NCBI RefSeq assembly: GCF_003696215.1
Contig: NZ_RFFG01000048.1
Location: 1-64,000, forward strand
DNA: 64,000 nt
Direction: 5' to 3'
DNA from: Actinomadura harenae
GTDB lineage: Bacteria; Actinomycetota; Actinomycetes; Streptosporangiales; Streptosporangiaceae
This document shows, piece by piece, positions 35,111 to 43,586 of the stretch. Position 1 is the stretch's first letter. Each line of letters starts with the position of its first letter. The notes beneath the pieces are model-generated. The model was not told where the DNA came from, did not search any database, and saw only the letters and a program-made list of their open reading frames with translations. Made by a program: the position numbers and the translations under genes.

Positions 35111-35821
35111 TCAGAGGTTGAAGCGGGTCTCGATGCCGTCCAGGACGGCATTGAGGCCTGTTTCGAATTGCCAGTCGTTGTCGTCCTTGCGGACGCCTTC
35201 GTGCAGGTAGCGGCGGTAGGTGGGGTAGCGGCCGGTGTCCATGAGGTAGCGCATGTGCGGGCCCAGGGCCGCGCGCAGGTGGCCGGGGGACTCGAAGTCG
35301 TGGCGCTTCATGAAGTGCTGGTAGGAGAGCTCGGAGTTCGTCGCGCCGTAGGTGTAGTAGTCGACGGAGCGGTAGACGGCCATCATCGTGTCGGCGTCTA
35401 GGCCGAGGCCGTCGAGGGAGGCGAGGGCCTGTTCGGCGGCCGCCATGCGGTTGGGTGACAGCGGGGAGATCGTTGCCGGGAGTTCCGTCAGCCACGGGTG
35501 GGCGTGGAGGAGCGCGCGGGTGCGCACGGCGTGCTCGCGGAGGGTCTCGCGCCAGGTGCCGTGCTGGACGACCTTCAGCTCGCGGTAGACGCGGTCGACC
35601 ATGACCTCCAGCAGTTCGTCCTTGTTCTGGACGTGCCGGTAGGGCGCCATCGGCGCGACGCCCAGCTCGTTGGCCAGGCAGCGCATGGTGATCGCGTCGA
35701 GGCCCTCGGCGTCGGCGACGCGGACGGCGGTGTCGGCGATCCGGTCGAGGGTGAGCGTCTGGCGGGGCGCGGCGGCGGGGCGCTCCAGGCGCTCCCACAG
35801 CGGCGGCAGGTCGGCGGGCAT
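35111..35821 (-). CDS. TetR-family transcriptional regulator
   Basis: A 236-residue repressor-type protein. The N-terminal helix-turn-helix (about residues 18-62) is clear: LTLDRIADTAVRVADAEGLDAITMRCLANELGVAPMAPYRHV split over helices 1-3, followed by QNKDELLEVMVDRVY. The ligand-binding domain resembles TetR_C_1-type regulators (TRALLHAHPWLTELP, MMAVYRSVDYYTYGATNSEL). The start is the ATG at 35821, whose upstream bases are already part of the operator. It is divergent from an FMN reductase and an exporter gene, with a symmetric operator between, so it most likely represses itself and that pair and is released by a small molecule that the exporter removes. Confidence 0.92.
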   Translation of the reverse strand: MPADLPPLWERLERPAAAPRQTLTLDRIADTAVRVADAEGLDAITMRCLANELGVAPMAPYRHVQNKDELLEVMVDRVYRELKVVQHGTWRETLREHAVRTRALLHAHPWLTELPATISPLSPNRMAAAEQALASLDGLGLDADTMMAVYRSVDYYTYGATNSELSYQHFMKRHDFESPGHLRAALGPHMRYLMDTGRYPTYRRYLHEGVRKDDNDWQFETGLNAVLDGIETRFNL

Positions 35822-35823
35822 GT

Positions 35824-35892
35824 GTACATCGTATCCGGAGTAGACGGTGTACACATCGATGTGTACGCTGTATTTCGCCGGATACGACGTAC
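35824..35892. promoter_or_regulatory. Nested palindromic operator between TetR and reductase genes
   Basis: The centre is a perfect 18-bp palindrome GTACACATCGATGTGTAC (35849-35866). It is flanked by GTACATCGTATCCGG (35824-35838) and CCGGATACGACGTAC (35878-35892), which are reverse complements with one mismatch. All three contain GTAC and share the GTGTACA/TGTACAC theme. Two or more TetR dimers could bind here and block both divergent promoters. Confidence 0.85.
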
Positions 35893-35909
35893 ACACTCAA
35901 GGGGTTTCC

Positions 35910-36491
35910 ATGTTGAAGGTCGCGGTCATCGTCGGCAGCACCAGGGAAGGACGCTTCGGGGGCACGGTCGCCGCCTGGATCGAACGGCATCTCGCGAAGC
36001 GGGACGACATGGAGGCGGACGTCGTCGACCTCGCCACCACGCCGCTCCCGACCGTCCTGCCCGAATTCGGGAAGCCGCCGTCGGACCCGGAGGCGTTGTC
36101 GCAGCTCGCGGCCGTGTCGCCCCGGCTCGCGGCCGCCGACGCGTTCGTGGTCGTGACGCCCGAGTACAACCGGAGCTTCCCGGCGTCCCTGAAGAACGCG
36201 ATCGACTGGCACAACCAGGAATGGCACGCCAAGCCGATCGGATTCGTCTCCTACGGCGGCTTCTCGGGCGGGACCCGCGCCGTCGAGCAGCTGCGGCTGG
36301 TCTTCGGCGAGCTGCACGCCGTCACCATCCGGGACGGCGTCGGGTTCAACGGCGTGTGGGGCGCGTTCGGTCCGGACGGCGAGGTCACCGACCCGTCCTC
36401 CGACGCGGCCGCGACGAAGATGCTCGACCAGCTCGCCTGGTGGGCGGAGACCCTGCGTGAGGCCCGGGCGGCGCGCCCGTACGCGGCATGA
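35910..36491 (+). CDS. NAD(P)H-dependent FMN reductase
   Basis: A 193-residue flavodoxin-fold oxidoreductase. The FMN phosphate loop is VIVGSTREGRFGG near residues 7-19, and the second flavin segment is VTPEYNRSFPASLKNAIDW, both diagnostic of the FMN_red family (chromate/quinone/azo-reductase-like). It uses NAD(P)H to reduce flavin, quinones or nitro/azo compounds in the cytosol. The ATG at 35910 has AAGGGG five bases upstream. The stop overlaps the exporter start by four bases (ATGA), so reductase and efflux pump are one unit under the TetR operator, consistent with detoxification of a redox-active compound. Confidence 0.92.
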   Translation: MLKVAVIVGSTREGRFGGTVAAWIERHLAKRDDMEADVVDLATTPLPTVLPEFGKPPSDPEALSQLAAVSPRLAAADAFVVVTPEYNRSFPASLKNAIDWHNQEWHAKPIGFVSYGGFSGGTRAVEQLRLVFGELHAVTIRDGVGFNGVWGAFGPDGEVTDPSSDAAATKMLDQLAWWAETLREARAARPYAA

Positions 36492-38023
36492 GCGCCCCGG
36501 AGGAGGCGGCACCCGCGGAGGACGGCTCGGCGTACGACCGGCTCGGGGTGTTCGGGCTGCTGCTCGGGATGTTCCTCGCCATGCTGGACGGCACGATCGT
36601 CGGCACGGCGCTCCCGACGATCGTCGGCGACCTCGGCGGCGTGAAGGAACTGTCGTGGGTGGTGACGTCCTACCTGCTGGCCGCCGCCGTCACGACGCCG
36701 CTGTGGGGCAAGCTCGGCGACCTCGCCGGACGCAAGGGCGCGTTCATGGCGTCCATCGGGGTGTTCCTGGCCGGCTCGGCGCTGTCCGGGATGTCCGGGT
36801 CGATGGCCGAGCTGATCGCGTTCCGCGCGGTGCAGGGGCTCGGCGCGGGCGGGCTGATGGTCGGCGCGATGGCGATCATCGGGGAGCTCGTGCCGCCCCG
36901 CGAGGGCGCCCGGCTCCAGTCGATGATCGGCGTGATCGTGCCGGTCGCGTTCGTGGGCGGGCCGCTGCTCGGCGGGCTCCTCACCGACCACCTGGACTGG
37001 CGCTGGACGTTCTACGTGAACCTGCCCGTCGGGGGGATCGCGCTGCTGGTGGTCGCGACGCGTGTCCGGCTCGCCGCGCGGCGCGTCCGGGCGCGGATCG
37101 ACCTCACCGGGGCCGCGCTGCTGACCGGCGGGATCGTCGCGCTGACGCTGCTCGGCAGCTGGGGCGGCGTCCGGTACGGCTGGACGTCGCCGCAGATCAT
37201 CGGGCTCGCGGTGGCCGCGGCAGTGGCGCTGGCGCTGTTCGTCCCGGTGGAGCGGCGGGCCGCCGAGCCGATCGTCCCGCCGCGGCTGTTCGCGTCCCGG
37301 AACTTCGCGCTCGCGCAGGTGCTGAGCTTCCTGGCGGGCGCGGTGATGCTGGGGCTGATGACGTACCTGCCGCAGTACATGCAGGTCGTGCGCGGAGCGT
37401 CCCCGGCGGGCGGCGGGATGCTGCTGCTCCCGCTGATGTTCGGGATGCTCACCGCGCAGCTCGGCACCGGGCGGATCGTCGGGAAGACCGGCCGCTACCG
37501 CTGGTTCCCCGTGCTCGGCGGCGCGCTGGCGGCGGCGGGCTCGCTGGTGATGCTGCCGCTCGGGACGCACACGCCGACGCCCGTCGCGTCCGCGCTGACC
37601 GCACTGGTCGGCGTCGGGATCGGCCTGCTCACCCAGTCCACGATGCTGATCACGATGTACGGCGCGGACCCGCGCGACATGGGCGCGGCCAGCGGGACGG
37701 TCAACCTCATGCGGACGCTCGGCGGCTCGCTCGGCGTCGCGCTGCTGGGCGCGATCTACGCGTCCCGGCTGGACGGCCCGGTGAACCTCACCCCGGCACA
37801 GGTCAACGCGCTGCCCGAGGCGGCGCGGGACACCGTCCGGGACGCGGTCAGCTCCGGCCTGCACGGCGTGGTGATCGGCTCCGCCGTGGTCGCGCTGCTG
37901 GCCTTCGCCGTCGCCTGGCTCGTCCGGCAGGAGACGCTGCGCGGCGACACGCCGGACGCCGGAACGGAGGGGGAGGACAACGGAACGGAGGGTGAGGACG
38001 CCGCCGAACCTGCGCATTTGTGA
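36488..38023 (+). CDS. DHA2-type (14-TM) MFS drug exporter
   Basis: A 511-residue EmrB/QacA-family antiporter. A short hydrophilic start is followed by spans beginning LGVFGLLLGMFLAMLDGTIV; the motif LDGTIVGTALPTI is the DHA2 motif D1, LAGRKGAFM belongs to motif A in the loop between spans 2 and 3, and VAFVGGPLLGGLL is motif C of drug exporters. About fourteen spans can be traced to the final VVALLAFAVAWLVRQE. The C-terminus holds a small repeat (GTEGEDNGTEGED). It couples proton influx to export of a hydrophobic drug or dye. It is translationally coupled to the FMN reductase upstream. Confidence 0.93.
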   Translation: MSAPEEAAPAEDGSAYDRLGVFGLLLGMFLAMLDGTIVGTALPTIVGDLGGVKELSWVVTSYLLAAAVTTPLWGKLGDLAGRKGAFMASIGVFLAGSALSGMSGSMAELIAFRAVQGLGAGGLMVGAMAIIGELVPPREGARLQSMIGVIVPVAFVGGPLLGGLLTDHLDWRWTFYVNLPVGGIALLVVATRVRLAARRVRARIDLTGAALLTGGIVALTLLGSWGGVRYGWTSPQIIGLAVAAAVALALFVPVERRAAEPIVPPRLFASRNFALAQVLSFLAGAVMLGLMTYLPQYMQVVRGASPAGGGMLLLPLMFGMLTAQLGTGRIVGKTGRYRWFPVLGGALAAAGSLVMLPLGTHTPTPVASALTALVGVGIGLLTQSTMLITMYGADPRDMGAASGTVNLMRTLGGSLGVALLGAIYASRLDGPVNLTPAQVNALPEAARDTVRDAVSSGLHGVVIGSAVVALLAFAVAWLVRQETLRGDTPDAGTEGEDNGTEGEDAAEPAHL

Positions 38024-38096
38024 AAATTAACCGTTGACGGGCACCGGAACGATCGCCAGGCTTTCTCTGATCTTCACACCCCCCGAGGAGTTCAGC

Positions 38097-39980
38097 TTGC
38101 GCCTTTCCCGACTCGTCCCCGTGGCGGCGGTCCTGGGTGCGTCCGGCCTGGTGGCCGGGGCCCTGCCCGCTGTCGCCGCGCCGGAGCGCCCGCACGTGAC
38201 CGTCAAGGACGGCCGCACCCAGCCGACGTTCTCCTTCCAGGACGCGATCCGGCAGCAGGTCTACGTCGAGACCGACGTGGACAGCGACAACGACGGCAAG
38301 AAGGACCGGGTGGCGGTCTTCGTCACCCGGCCGAAGGAGACCGACGGCGGCCTCAAGGTCGCCTCGATCATGGAGGCCAGCCCCTACTACGCCGGCCTCC
38401 AGGACCCGCCGTACCACCCGGCGGACGTCACCGACTACCCGCGCCTGTCGCCGTGGACGCCGCCGACCGAGCCGCCCGCGCCGACCAGCTACACGCGGAT
38501 GTACTACGACAACTACTTCGTCTCGCGCGGCTACGCGGTCCTGGCCGCCGACACGCTCGGCACCGGGAACTCCGACGGCTGCCCCACCGCCGTCGGCCCG
38601 AACGAGGTCGACGGCATGAAGAAGGTCGTCCTCTGGCTGACCGGCAAGGCCAAGGCGTACGACGCGTCCGGCAAGGAGATCCGCGCGGACTGGTCGACCG
38701 GTGACGTCGCGATGGCCGGCAAGTCCTACGACGGGACGCTGCCGCTCGCGACCGCCGCGACCGGCGTCAAGGGCCTCAAGACCGTCGTGTCGGTGTCCGG
38801 CGTGGCGAGCTGGTACGACTACTACCGCGCCAACGGCGGCGTCGTCGCCCCGGACGGCTACGAGGGCGAGGACCTCGACCTGCACGCCAAGGCCGTCCTG
38901 AGCCGGAAGAACCCGCAGGTCTGCGCCCCGGTCATCCACGACCTCGAGCAGAAGATGGACCGGGTCACCGGCGACTACAACGCCACCTGGGACGTCCGGA
39001 ACTTCGCGAAGAAGGTCGGGAACTTCAAGGCCAGCGTCTTCATGACCGGCGGCCTGAACGACTGGAACGTCAAGCCGTCCGAGATGGCGCTGCTCTGGAA
39101 CTCGCTCAAGAAGACCGACCTGAACCGCAAGCTCTGGCTGCACCAGGGCCAGCACGACGACCCGCTGGACGTCCGTCAGGGCGCCTGGCTGGACGCGCTC
39201 AACCTGTGGTTCGCGCACGAGCTGTACGGCGTGAAGAACGACGTCATGCGTCAGCCGAAGGTCGACATCGAGCGCAGCCCGGGCGCCTGGGAGACCTACC
39301 GTGAATGGCCGTCGCCGTCGGCGCGTCCGGTCTCACTGGGCTTCACGCAGGGCGTGGACGGCGCGTCCGGCGCGCTCGGCGCCCGCGGCAAGGGCGAGGC
39401 GGGCTTCGTGGACGCCCCGGCCCGCGCCGCCGAGGACCTGGTCACCGCCGAGTCCCAGGCCGACCCGAACCGCCTGCTCTACGTCACCCCGGCGCTGAAG
39501 CAGGCGACGAAGTTCTCCGGCACCGCGAACATCAAGGTGCGCGCGTCGGTGGACGGCCGTTCCCCGTACCTGTCGGCGATCCTGGTCGACTACGGCACCG
39601 ACACCCGGCCGAAGGCGCTCGTGTCCACCCAGGACAAGTGGTGCTACGGCGACTCGACGCCGACCGACCCGGGCTGCCGCGCCATCCGCAAGTACACGAC
39701 CGAGACCGCGCCGTTCAAGATCGTCACGCGCGGCTGGACGGACATCCGCAACCGCACCTCGATCAGCCACCAGAAGTCCGTCAAGGCGGGCAAGGACTAC
39801 ACCTACTCGTGGAACCTCGTCCCCGAGGACTACGTGTTCAAGGCGGGCCACCGGATCGGCGTCATGCTCGTCGCCACCGACCACGCCTACACGCTCCGCT
39901 ACCCGGCGGGCACCAAGGTCCAGGTCGACCTGGGCGCCAGCGCCATCACCCTGCCGCTGACCAGCGACATTCAGGGCTGA
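38097..39980 (+). CDS. Secreted S15/CocE-type Xaa-Pro dipeptidyl-peptidase
   Basis: A 627-residue exported serine hydrolase. The signal peptide is LRLSRLVPVAAVLG plus ASGLVAGALPAVAA, cleaved before PERP. The alpha/beta-hydrolase domain carries the nucleophile Ser210 in GKSYDGT, Asp322 in GGLNDWNV and His353 in HQGQHDD, the catalytic triad in family order. The tyrosine-rich AGLQDPPYHP region and the C-terminal beta-sandwich (VLVDYGTDTRP, VPEDYVFKAGHRIGV) match PepX_C. The start is a TTG at 38097 with GAGGAG six bases upstream; longer frames spoil the signal peptide. It probably releases Xaa-Pro dipeptides from extracellular peptides, although related enzymes are esterases. Confidence 0.92.
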   Translation: MRLSRLVPVAAVLGASGLVAGALPAVAAPERPHVTVKDGRTQPTFSFQDAIRQQVYVETDVDSDNDGKKDRVAVFVTRPKETDGGLKVASIMEASPYYAGLQDPPYHPADVTDYPRLSPWTPPTEPPAPTSYTRMYYDNYFVSRGYAVLAADTLGTGNSDGCPTAVGPNEVDGMKKVVLWLTGKAKAYDASGKEIRADWSTGDVAMAGKSYDGTLPLATAATGVKGLKTVVSVSGVASWYDYYRANGGVVAPDGYEGEDLDLHAKAVLSRKNPQVCAPVIHDLEQKMDRVTGDYNATWDVRNFAKKVGNFKASVFMTGGLNDWNVKPSEMALLWNSLKKTDLNRKLWLHQGQHDDPLDVRQGAWLDALNLWFAHELYGVKNDVMRQPKVDIERSPGAWETYREWPSPSARPVSLGFTQGVDGASGALGARGKGEAGFVDAPARAAEDLVTAESQADPNRLLYVTPALKQATKFSGTANIKVRASVDGRSPYLSAILVDYGTDTRPKALVSTQDKWCYGDSTPTDPGCRAIRKYTTETAPFKIVTRGWTDIRNRTSISHQKSVKAGKDYTYSWNLVPEDYVFKAGHRIGVMLVATDHAYTLRYPAGTKVQVDLGASAITLPLTSDIQG

Positions 39981-40040
39981 GGTAGGAGATTCCGCCGCGA
40001 TCGTCCTTGTGTGGGCGGTCGCGGCGGGTATCTTGCGTAG

Positions 40041-41126
40041 ATGAACGAACGTCTGACTCTTGAGGACATCAGGCGCGCCCCGAAGGTGCTGCTGCACGAC
40101 CACCTCGACGGTGGCGTGCGGCCGGAGACCGTCGTGGACCTGGCGCGCGAGGGCGGCTACGACGACCTGCCCAGCACGGATCCGGCGAAGCTGGGAACCT
40201 GGTTCGCCGAGGCGTCCAACTCCGGATCGCTCGAACGGTACCTGGAGACCTTCTCGCACACCGTCGGCGTGATGCAGTCGACCGAGGCGCTCGCCCGCGT
40301 CGCCTACGAATGCGCCGAGGACCTGGCCAAGGACGGCGTCGTGTACGCCGAGGTCCGCTACGCGCCCGAACTGCACACCCGCACCGGGCTCGCCCTGGAG
40401 GAGATCGTCGAGGCGGTTCTCGACGGCTTCGAGCGCGGCGGACGCGACCACGGGATCCGGGTCGGCGCACTGGTCACCGCGATGCGGCACCAGGCCCGGT
40501 CGATGGAGATCGCCGAGCTGGCCGTCCGGTACCGGGACGCGGGCGTCGTCGGCTTCGACATCGCCGGCGCCGAGGCCGGGTACCCGCCCACCCGCCACCT
40601 GGACGCGTTCGAGTACCTCCAGCGGGAGAACGCGCACTTCACCATCCACGCGGGCGAGGGCTTCGGGCTCCCGTCGATCTGGCAGGCCATCCAGTGGTGC
40701 GGCGCCGACCGGCTCGGCCACGGCGTCCGGATCATCGACGACATCGAGGTGGACGCCGACGGGCGGGCGACGCTCGGACGGCTCGCCTCCTACGTCCGGG
40801 ACAAGCGGATCCCGCTGGAGCTGTGCCCGACGTCCAACATCCAGACCGGCGCGGCCACCTCGATCGCCGAGCACCCGATCGGGCTGCTGCGCAAGCTCCA
40901 CTTCCGGGTCACGGTCAACACCGACAACCGGCTGATGAGCGGCACCTCGGTCTCCGAGGAGTTCGCCAAGCTCGCGGACGCCTTCGGCTACGGCTGGGAC
41001 GACCTCCAGTGGCTCACGGTGAACGCGATGAAGTCCGCGTTCGTCTCCTTCCCGGAGCGGCTGGAGCTGATCAACACCGTGATCAAGCCCGGATTCGCGG
41101 CCCTGAAGGCCGAGCGGACGAACTGA
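40041..41126 (+). CDS. add: Adenosine deaminase
   Basis: Deaminates adenosine and deoxyadenosine to inosine and deoxyinosine. The 361-residue TIM-barrel protein shows the zinc-binding His19-x-His21 in LLHDHLDGGV, the catalytic HAGEG with His203 and Glu206, the HGVR segment (DRLGHGVRI), and the NTDNRLMSGTS metal-binding Asp region. The N-terminal signature has Asp at the second position (HDHLDGG), where bacterial and animal enzymes usually have HxHLDG. The gene feeds the purine nucleoside phosphorylase encoded 2.5 kb away and complements the pyrimidine enzymes at 32-34 kb. It is followed by a hairpin and so appears to be transcribed singly. Confidence 0.95.
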   Translation: MNERLTLEDIRRAPKVLLHDHLDGGVRPETVVDLAREGGYDDLPSTDPAKLGTWFAEASNSGSLERYLETFSHTVGVMQSTEALARVAYECAEDLAKDGVVYAEVRYAPELHTRTGLALEEIVEAVLDGFERGGRDHGIRVGALVTAMRHQARSMEIAELAVRYRDAGVVGFDIAGAEAGYPPTRHLDAFEYLQRENAHFTIHAGEGFGLPSIWQAIQWCGADRLGHGVRIIDDIEVDADGRATLGRLASYVRDKRIPLELCPTSNIQTGAATSIAEHPIGLLRKLHFRVTVNTDNRLMSGTSVSEEFAKLADAFGYGWDDLQWLTVNAMKSAFVSFPERLELINTVIKPGFAALKAERTN

Positions 41127-41134
41127 GCCTGGCC

Positions 41135-41168
41135 GCCGGACCCGGTCACGCGTGTGGCCCGGTCCGGC
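41135..41168 (+). terminator. add terminator
   Basis: GCCGGACC (41135-41142) pairs with GGTCCGGC (41161-41168), and GGTCAC/GTGGCC continues the stem inward with one mismatch and one G-U pair around a GCGT loop. It begins nine bases after the add stop. Confidence 0.75.
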
Positions 41169-41221
41169 CCCGGGCCGCCGGACGGCGTGAGCATCCGGGT
41201 CGCGATGGCATGATCTGAGCC

Positions 41222-41833
41222 ATGACCCCGCTCTACACCGTCCGGTCGCCCGTCGCGCGGGTCGCGGCCTGGGCCTGGGTGGCCTTCACCGTGCTGAACC
41301 TGCTGGACCTGGGCCTCGGGCTGACCGGAAAGCCCGTCCGGGACACGACCGGCGCGGTCATGGCCGCCCTGCTGCTGGTCGGCTGCGGCATCGCCTACGT
41401 CCTCGGGCTGCGGCCCGGGATCGTCGCCGACGAGGCCGGGGTGACCTTCCGCAACCCGCTGCGCGACGTCCGCGCGCCGTGGCGGGCGGTCCGCGAGATC
41501 AAGGCCAAGGACGCCATCACCGTCACGTTCGCCCAGGCGGACGGCACGGACCGGACGATGCGCGCCTGGGTCCTCCAGACCTCCCCGCGCGCCGCCGCCC
41601 GCGCCGAGGCCCGCAGTCAGCGGGAGGCCGCGAAGCTGCCGAAGGGCGCGGAGAAGGCCCTGAAGGGCCGCACGCCCACGCTGTACGCCGTCGAGCAGCT
41701 CACCGAGATCGCCGAGCGCGAGCGGCCCAAGACCGACGAGGACGCCACGACCGGGACCGTGAAGTGGTCCCCGGTGGCCGTGGCGTCCCTGGTCGTGCCG
41801 CTCGTCCTGCTGGCGGTCGCCGGCGTCCTCTAG
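41222..41833 (+). CDS. PH-domain-like membrane protein
   Basis: A 203-residue protein. Two spans near the N-terminus (about residues 13-34 and 42-64: WAWVAFTVLNLLDLGL, MAALLLVGCGIAYVLGL) are followed by a soluble beta-rich domain beginning PGIVADEAGVTFRNPLRDVRAPWRAVREI, the pattern of bacterial PH domains (bPH), then a Lys/Arg/Ala-rich helix and a third span at the extreme C-terminus (VAVASLVVPLVLLAVAGVL). From memory of the family, similar proteins occur next to deoA/add genes in Streptomyces. The function is unknown. The gene ends inside a 27-bp tandem repeat and is convergent with the sugar-phosphate mutase gene. Confidence 0.75.
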   Translation: MTPLYTVRSPVARVAAWAWVAFTVLNLLDLGLGLTGKPVRDTTGAVMAALLLVGCGIAYVLGLRPGIVADEAGVTFRNPLRDVRAPWRAVREIKAKDAITVTFAQADGTDRTMRAWVLQTSPRAAARAEARSQREAAKLPKGAEKALKGRTPTLYAVEQLTEIAERERPKTDEDATTGTVKWSPVAVASLVVPLVLLAVAGVL

Positions 41834-41892
41834 GCGTTCAGGCTCGCCGGCGTCCTCCGGGCGTTGCGGCCGGCCGGCGTCCTCCGGGCGCT
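41819..41892. repeat. Three 27-bp-period repeats across two convergent stops
   Basis: GCCGGCGTCCTCTAGGCGTT (41819-41838), GCCGGCGTCCTCCGGGCGTT (41846-41865) and GCCGGCGTCCTCCGGGCGCT (41873-41892) are spaced exactly 27 bases apart. The first contains the TAG of the PH-like gene. The last touches the stop of the mutase gene on the other strand. The whole gap between the two genes is repeat. Confidence 0.9.
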
Positions 41893-43586
41893 CAGGCGAG
41901 GAGCCCGGCGAACGCCTCGCGGAGCGCCGCGAGGTCCGCCGCCGCGCGGGCGCGGGCCGCGTCCACGTCGTCCCCGGCGGGGGCGACGACCTCCAGGTAG
42001 CACTTCAGCTTCGGCTCGGTCCCGGACGGCCGCACGACCACGCGCGCGCCGTCGAGCCGGAACCGCAGGCCGTCGGTCGGCGGCAGGCCGTCCACGCCCT
42101 GGGCGAGGTCGTCGACCGCGTCGACCGGGCGTCCGGCCACCTCCTTCGGCGGCTCGGCGCGCAGCCGGGCCATCGCGTCGGTGATCAGCGACAGGTCGTC
42201 CACGCGGATCGACAGCTGCGCGGTCGCGTGCAGCCCGTACCGGCGGGCCTGGTCGTCCAGCAGGTCGAGCAGGGACCTCCCCTGCGCCCGCGCCTCGGAG
42301 GTGAGCGACGCGGCCGCGACGGCCGCGCTCACACCGTCCTTGTCGTGGACGATCACGCCGCCCTCGGCGCCCACGCTGTAGCCGAGCGCCTCCTCGTAGC
42401 CGAAGACCAGCCGCCCCTCCGCCTTCATGATCCACTTGAAGCCGGTGAGGGTCTCGGCGAACCGCACCCCGTGCCCGCGCGCGATCGCGCCCAGCAGCGA
42501 GGACGACACGATCGTCGTCACCACGAGCCGGTCGTCGCCCGAGGTGTGCCGCAGGACGTGCTCGGCGAGCAGCCCGCCGACCTCGTCGCCGGTCAGCGCC
42601 CGCCAGCCGCCGTCCCGCGTCGGGACGGCGAGGGCGAGCCGGTCCGCGTCCGGGTCGTTCGCGATCACCAGGTCGGCGCCCGTCCGCGCGGCCAGCGCGA
42701 GGACGAGGTCCATCGCGCCCGGCTCCTCCGGGTTCGGGAACGCGACGGTCGGGAAGTCCGGGTCGGGCTCGGCCTGCTCGGCGACCACGGCGGGCGCCGG
42801 GATCCCGGCCCGCTCGAACGTCCGCAGCAGCACGTCCCGCCCGACGCCGTGCATCGGCGTGTAGGCGACCTTCAGCCCGTCCGCGTCCGCGACCGGCAGC
42901 ACGCCCAGCGCGTCCAGGTACGCCTCGACGATCTCGTCGCCGAGGACCGTCCAGCCCTCGCCGAGGGGCAGCCCGTCCACGCGTCCGACCGCGTCGATCG
43001 CCTCGGAGATCTCCCGGTCCACCGGCGGGACGATCTGCGCGCCGTCCGACCAGTACACCTTGTAGCCGTTGTCGCGCGGCGGGTTGTGGCTGGCGGTGAC
43101 CATGACCCCGGCCGCCGCGCCCAGGTGCCGGACGGCGAACGCCAGCACCGGCGTCGGCAGCGGCTCCGGCATCAGCCAGGCCCGCAGCCCCGCCCCGGTC
43201 ACGACCGCCGCGGTGTCCTCGGCGAACCGGCGCGAGTTGTGCCGCGCGTCGAACCCGATCACCACGCCGGACCCGGCGGGCAGCCGGGCGGCGAGCCCGG
43301 CCGCGGCGCGCATCACCGTCACCCGGTTCATCCGGTTCGGGCCCGCGCCCAGCTCGCCGCGCAGGCCGGCCGTCCCGAACGCCAGCCGCGTCCCGAACCG
43401 GTCGCGCAGCTCCGCCCCGCCGTCCAGCGGCTTTGCTTCGTTGCTCAGCGGCTCCGCCGTGTTGTTCAGCGGCTCCGCCGCGGCGTCCAGCAGCGCCGAC
43501 AGCTCGGCCCGCGTCTCCGGATCCGGGTCCTGGGCGAGCCAGAGCTCCGCGCGCGCCCGCAGCTCCGTCAGGTCGGGAGCGGTCAT
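41892..43586 (-). CDS. Phosphohexomutase / phosphopentomutase-like enzyme (alpha-D-phosphohexomutase superfamily)
   Basis: A 564-residue four-domain mutase. Residues 1-60 include a short repeat-bearing linker, then FGTAGLRGELGAGPNRMN (domain 1), the phosphoserine Ser166 in VMVTASHNPPRDNGYKVY, the metal loop IANDPDADRLALAV, the sugar-specificity loop FGYEEALGYSVG and the phosphate-binding VVRPSGTEPKLKCYL. The GEEALGYS type motif places it with PGM2-like phosphopentomutase/phosphoglucomutases rather than classic phosphomannomutases. The ATG at 43586 overlaps the stop of the PNP gene (ATGA), so the ribose-1-phosphate made by PNP is passed to an enzyme that can make ribose-5-phosphate. This neighbour supports a pentomutase role, which I infer. 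Confidence 0.88.
   Translation of the reverse strand: MTAPDLTELRARAELWLAQDPDPETRAELSALLDAAAEPLNNTAEPLSNEAKPLDGGAELRDRFGTRLAFGTAGLRGELGAGPNRMNRVTVMRAAAGLAARLPAGSGVVIGFDARHNSRRFAEDTAAVVTGAGLRAWLMPEPLPTPVLAFAVRHLGAAAGVMVTASHNPPRDNGYKVYWSDGAQIVPPVDREISEAIDAVGRVDGLPLGEGWTVLGDEIVEAYLDALGVLPVADADGLKVAYTPMHGVGRDVLLRTFERAGIPAPAVVAEQAEPDPDFPTVAFPNPEEPGAMDLVLALAARTGADLVIANDPDADRLALAVPTRDGGWRALTGDEVGGLLAEHVLRHTSGDDRLVVTTIVSSSLLGAIARGHGVRFAETLTGFKWIMKAEGRLVFGYEEALGYSVGAEGGVIVHDKDGVSAAVAAASLTSEARAQGRSLLDLLDDQARRYGLHATAQLSIRVDDLSLITDAMARLRAEPPKEVAGRPVDAVDDLAQGVDGLPPTDGLRFRLDGARVVVRPSGTEPKLKCYLEVVAPAGDDVDAARARAAADLAALREAFAGLLA
43425..43487 (-). repeat. In-frame 21-bp triplication near the mutase N-terminus
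   Basis: Three 21-bp units starting at 43425, 43446 and 43467 (each begins CAGCGGCT on the + strand) encode AEPLNNT, AEPLSNE and AKPLDGG in residues about 36-56 of the mutase. It is a length polymorphism candidate in a surface linker. Confidence 0.8.

Noticed and set aside
41892..43586. Phosphomannomutase (ManB) as the specific name
   Set aside because: Length, the GYEEALGYSVG loop and coupling to PNP fit PGM2/phosphopentomutase-like enzymes better, so only the superfamily name is given.
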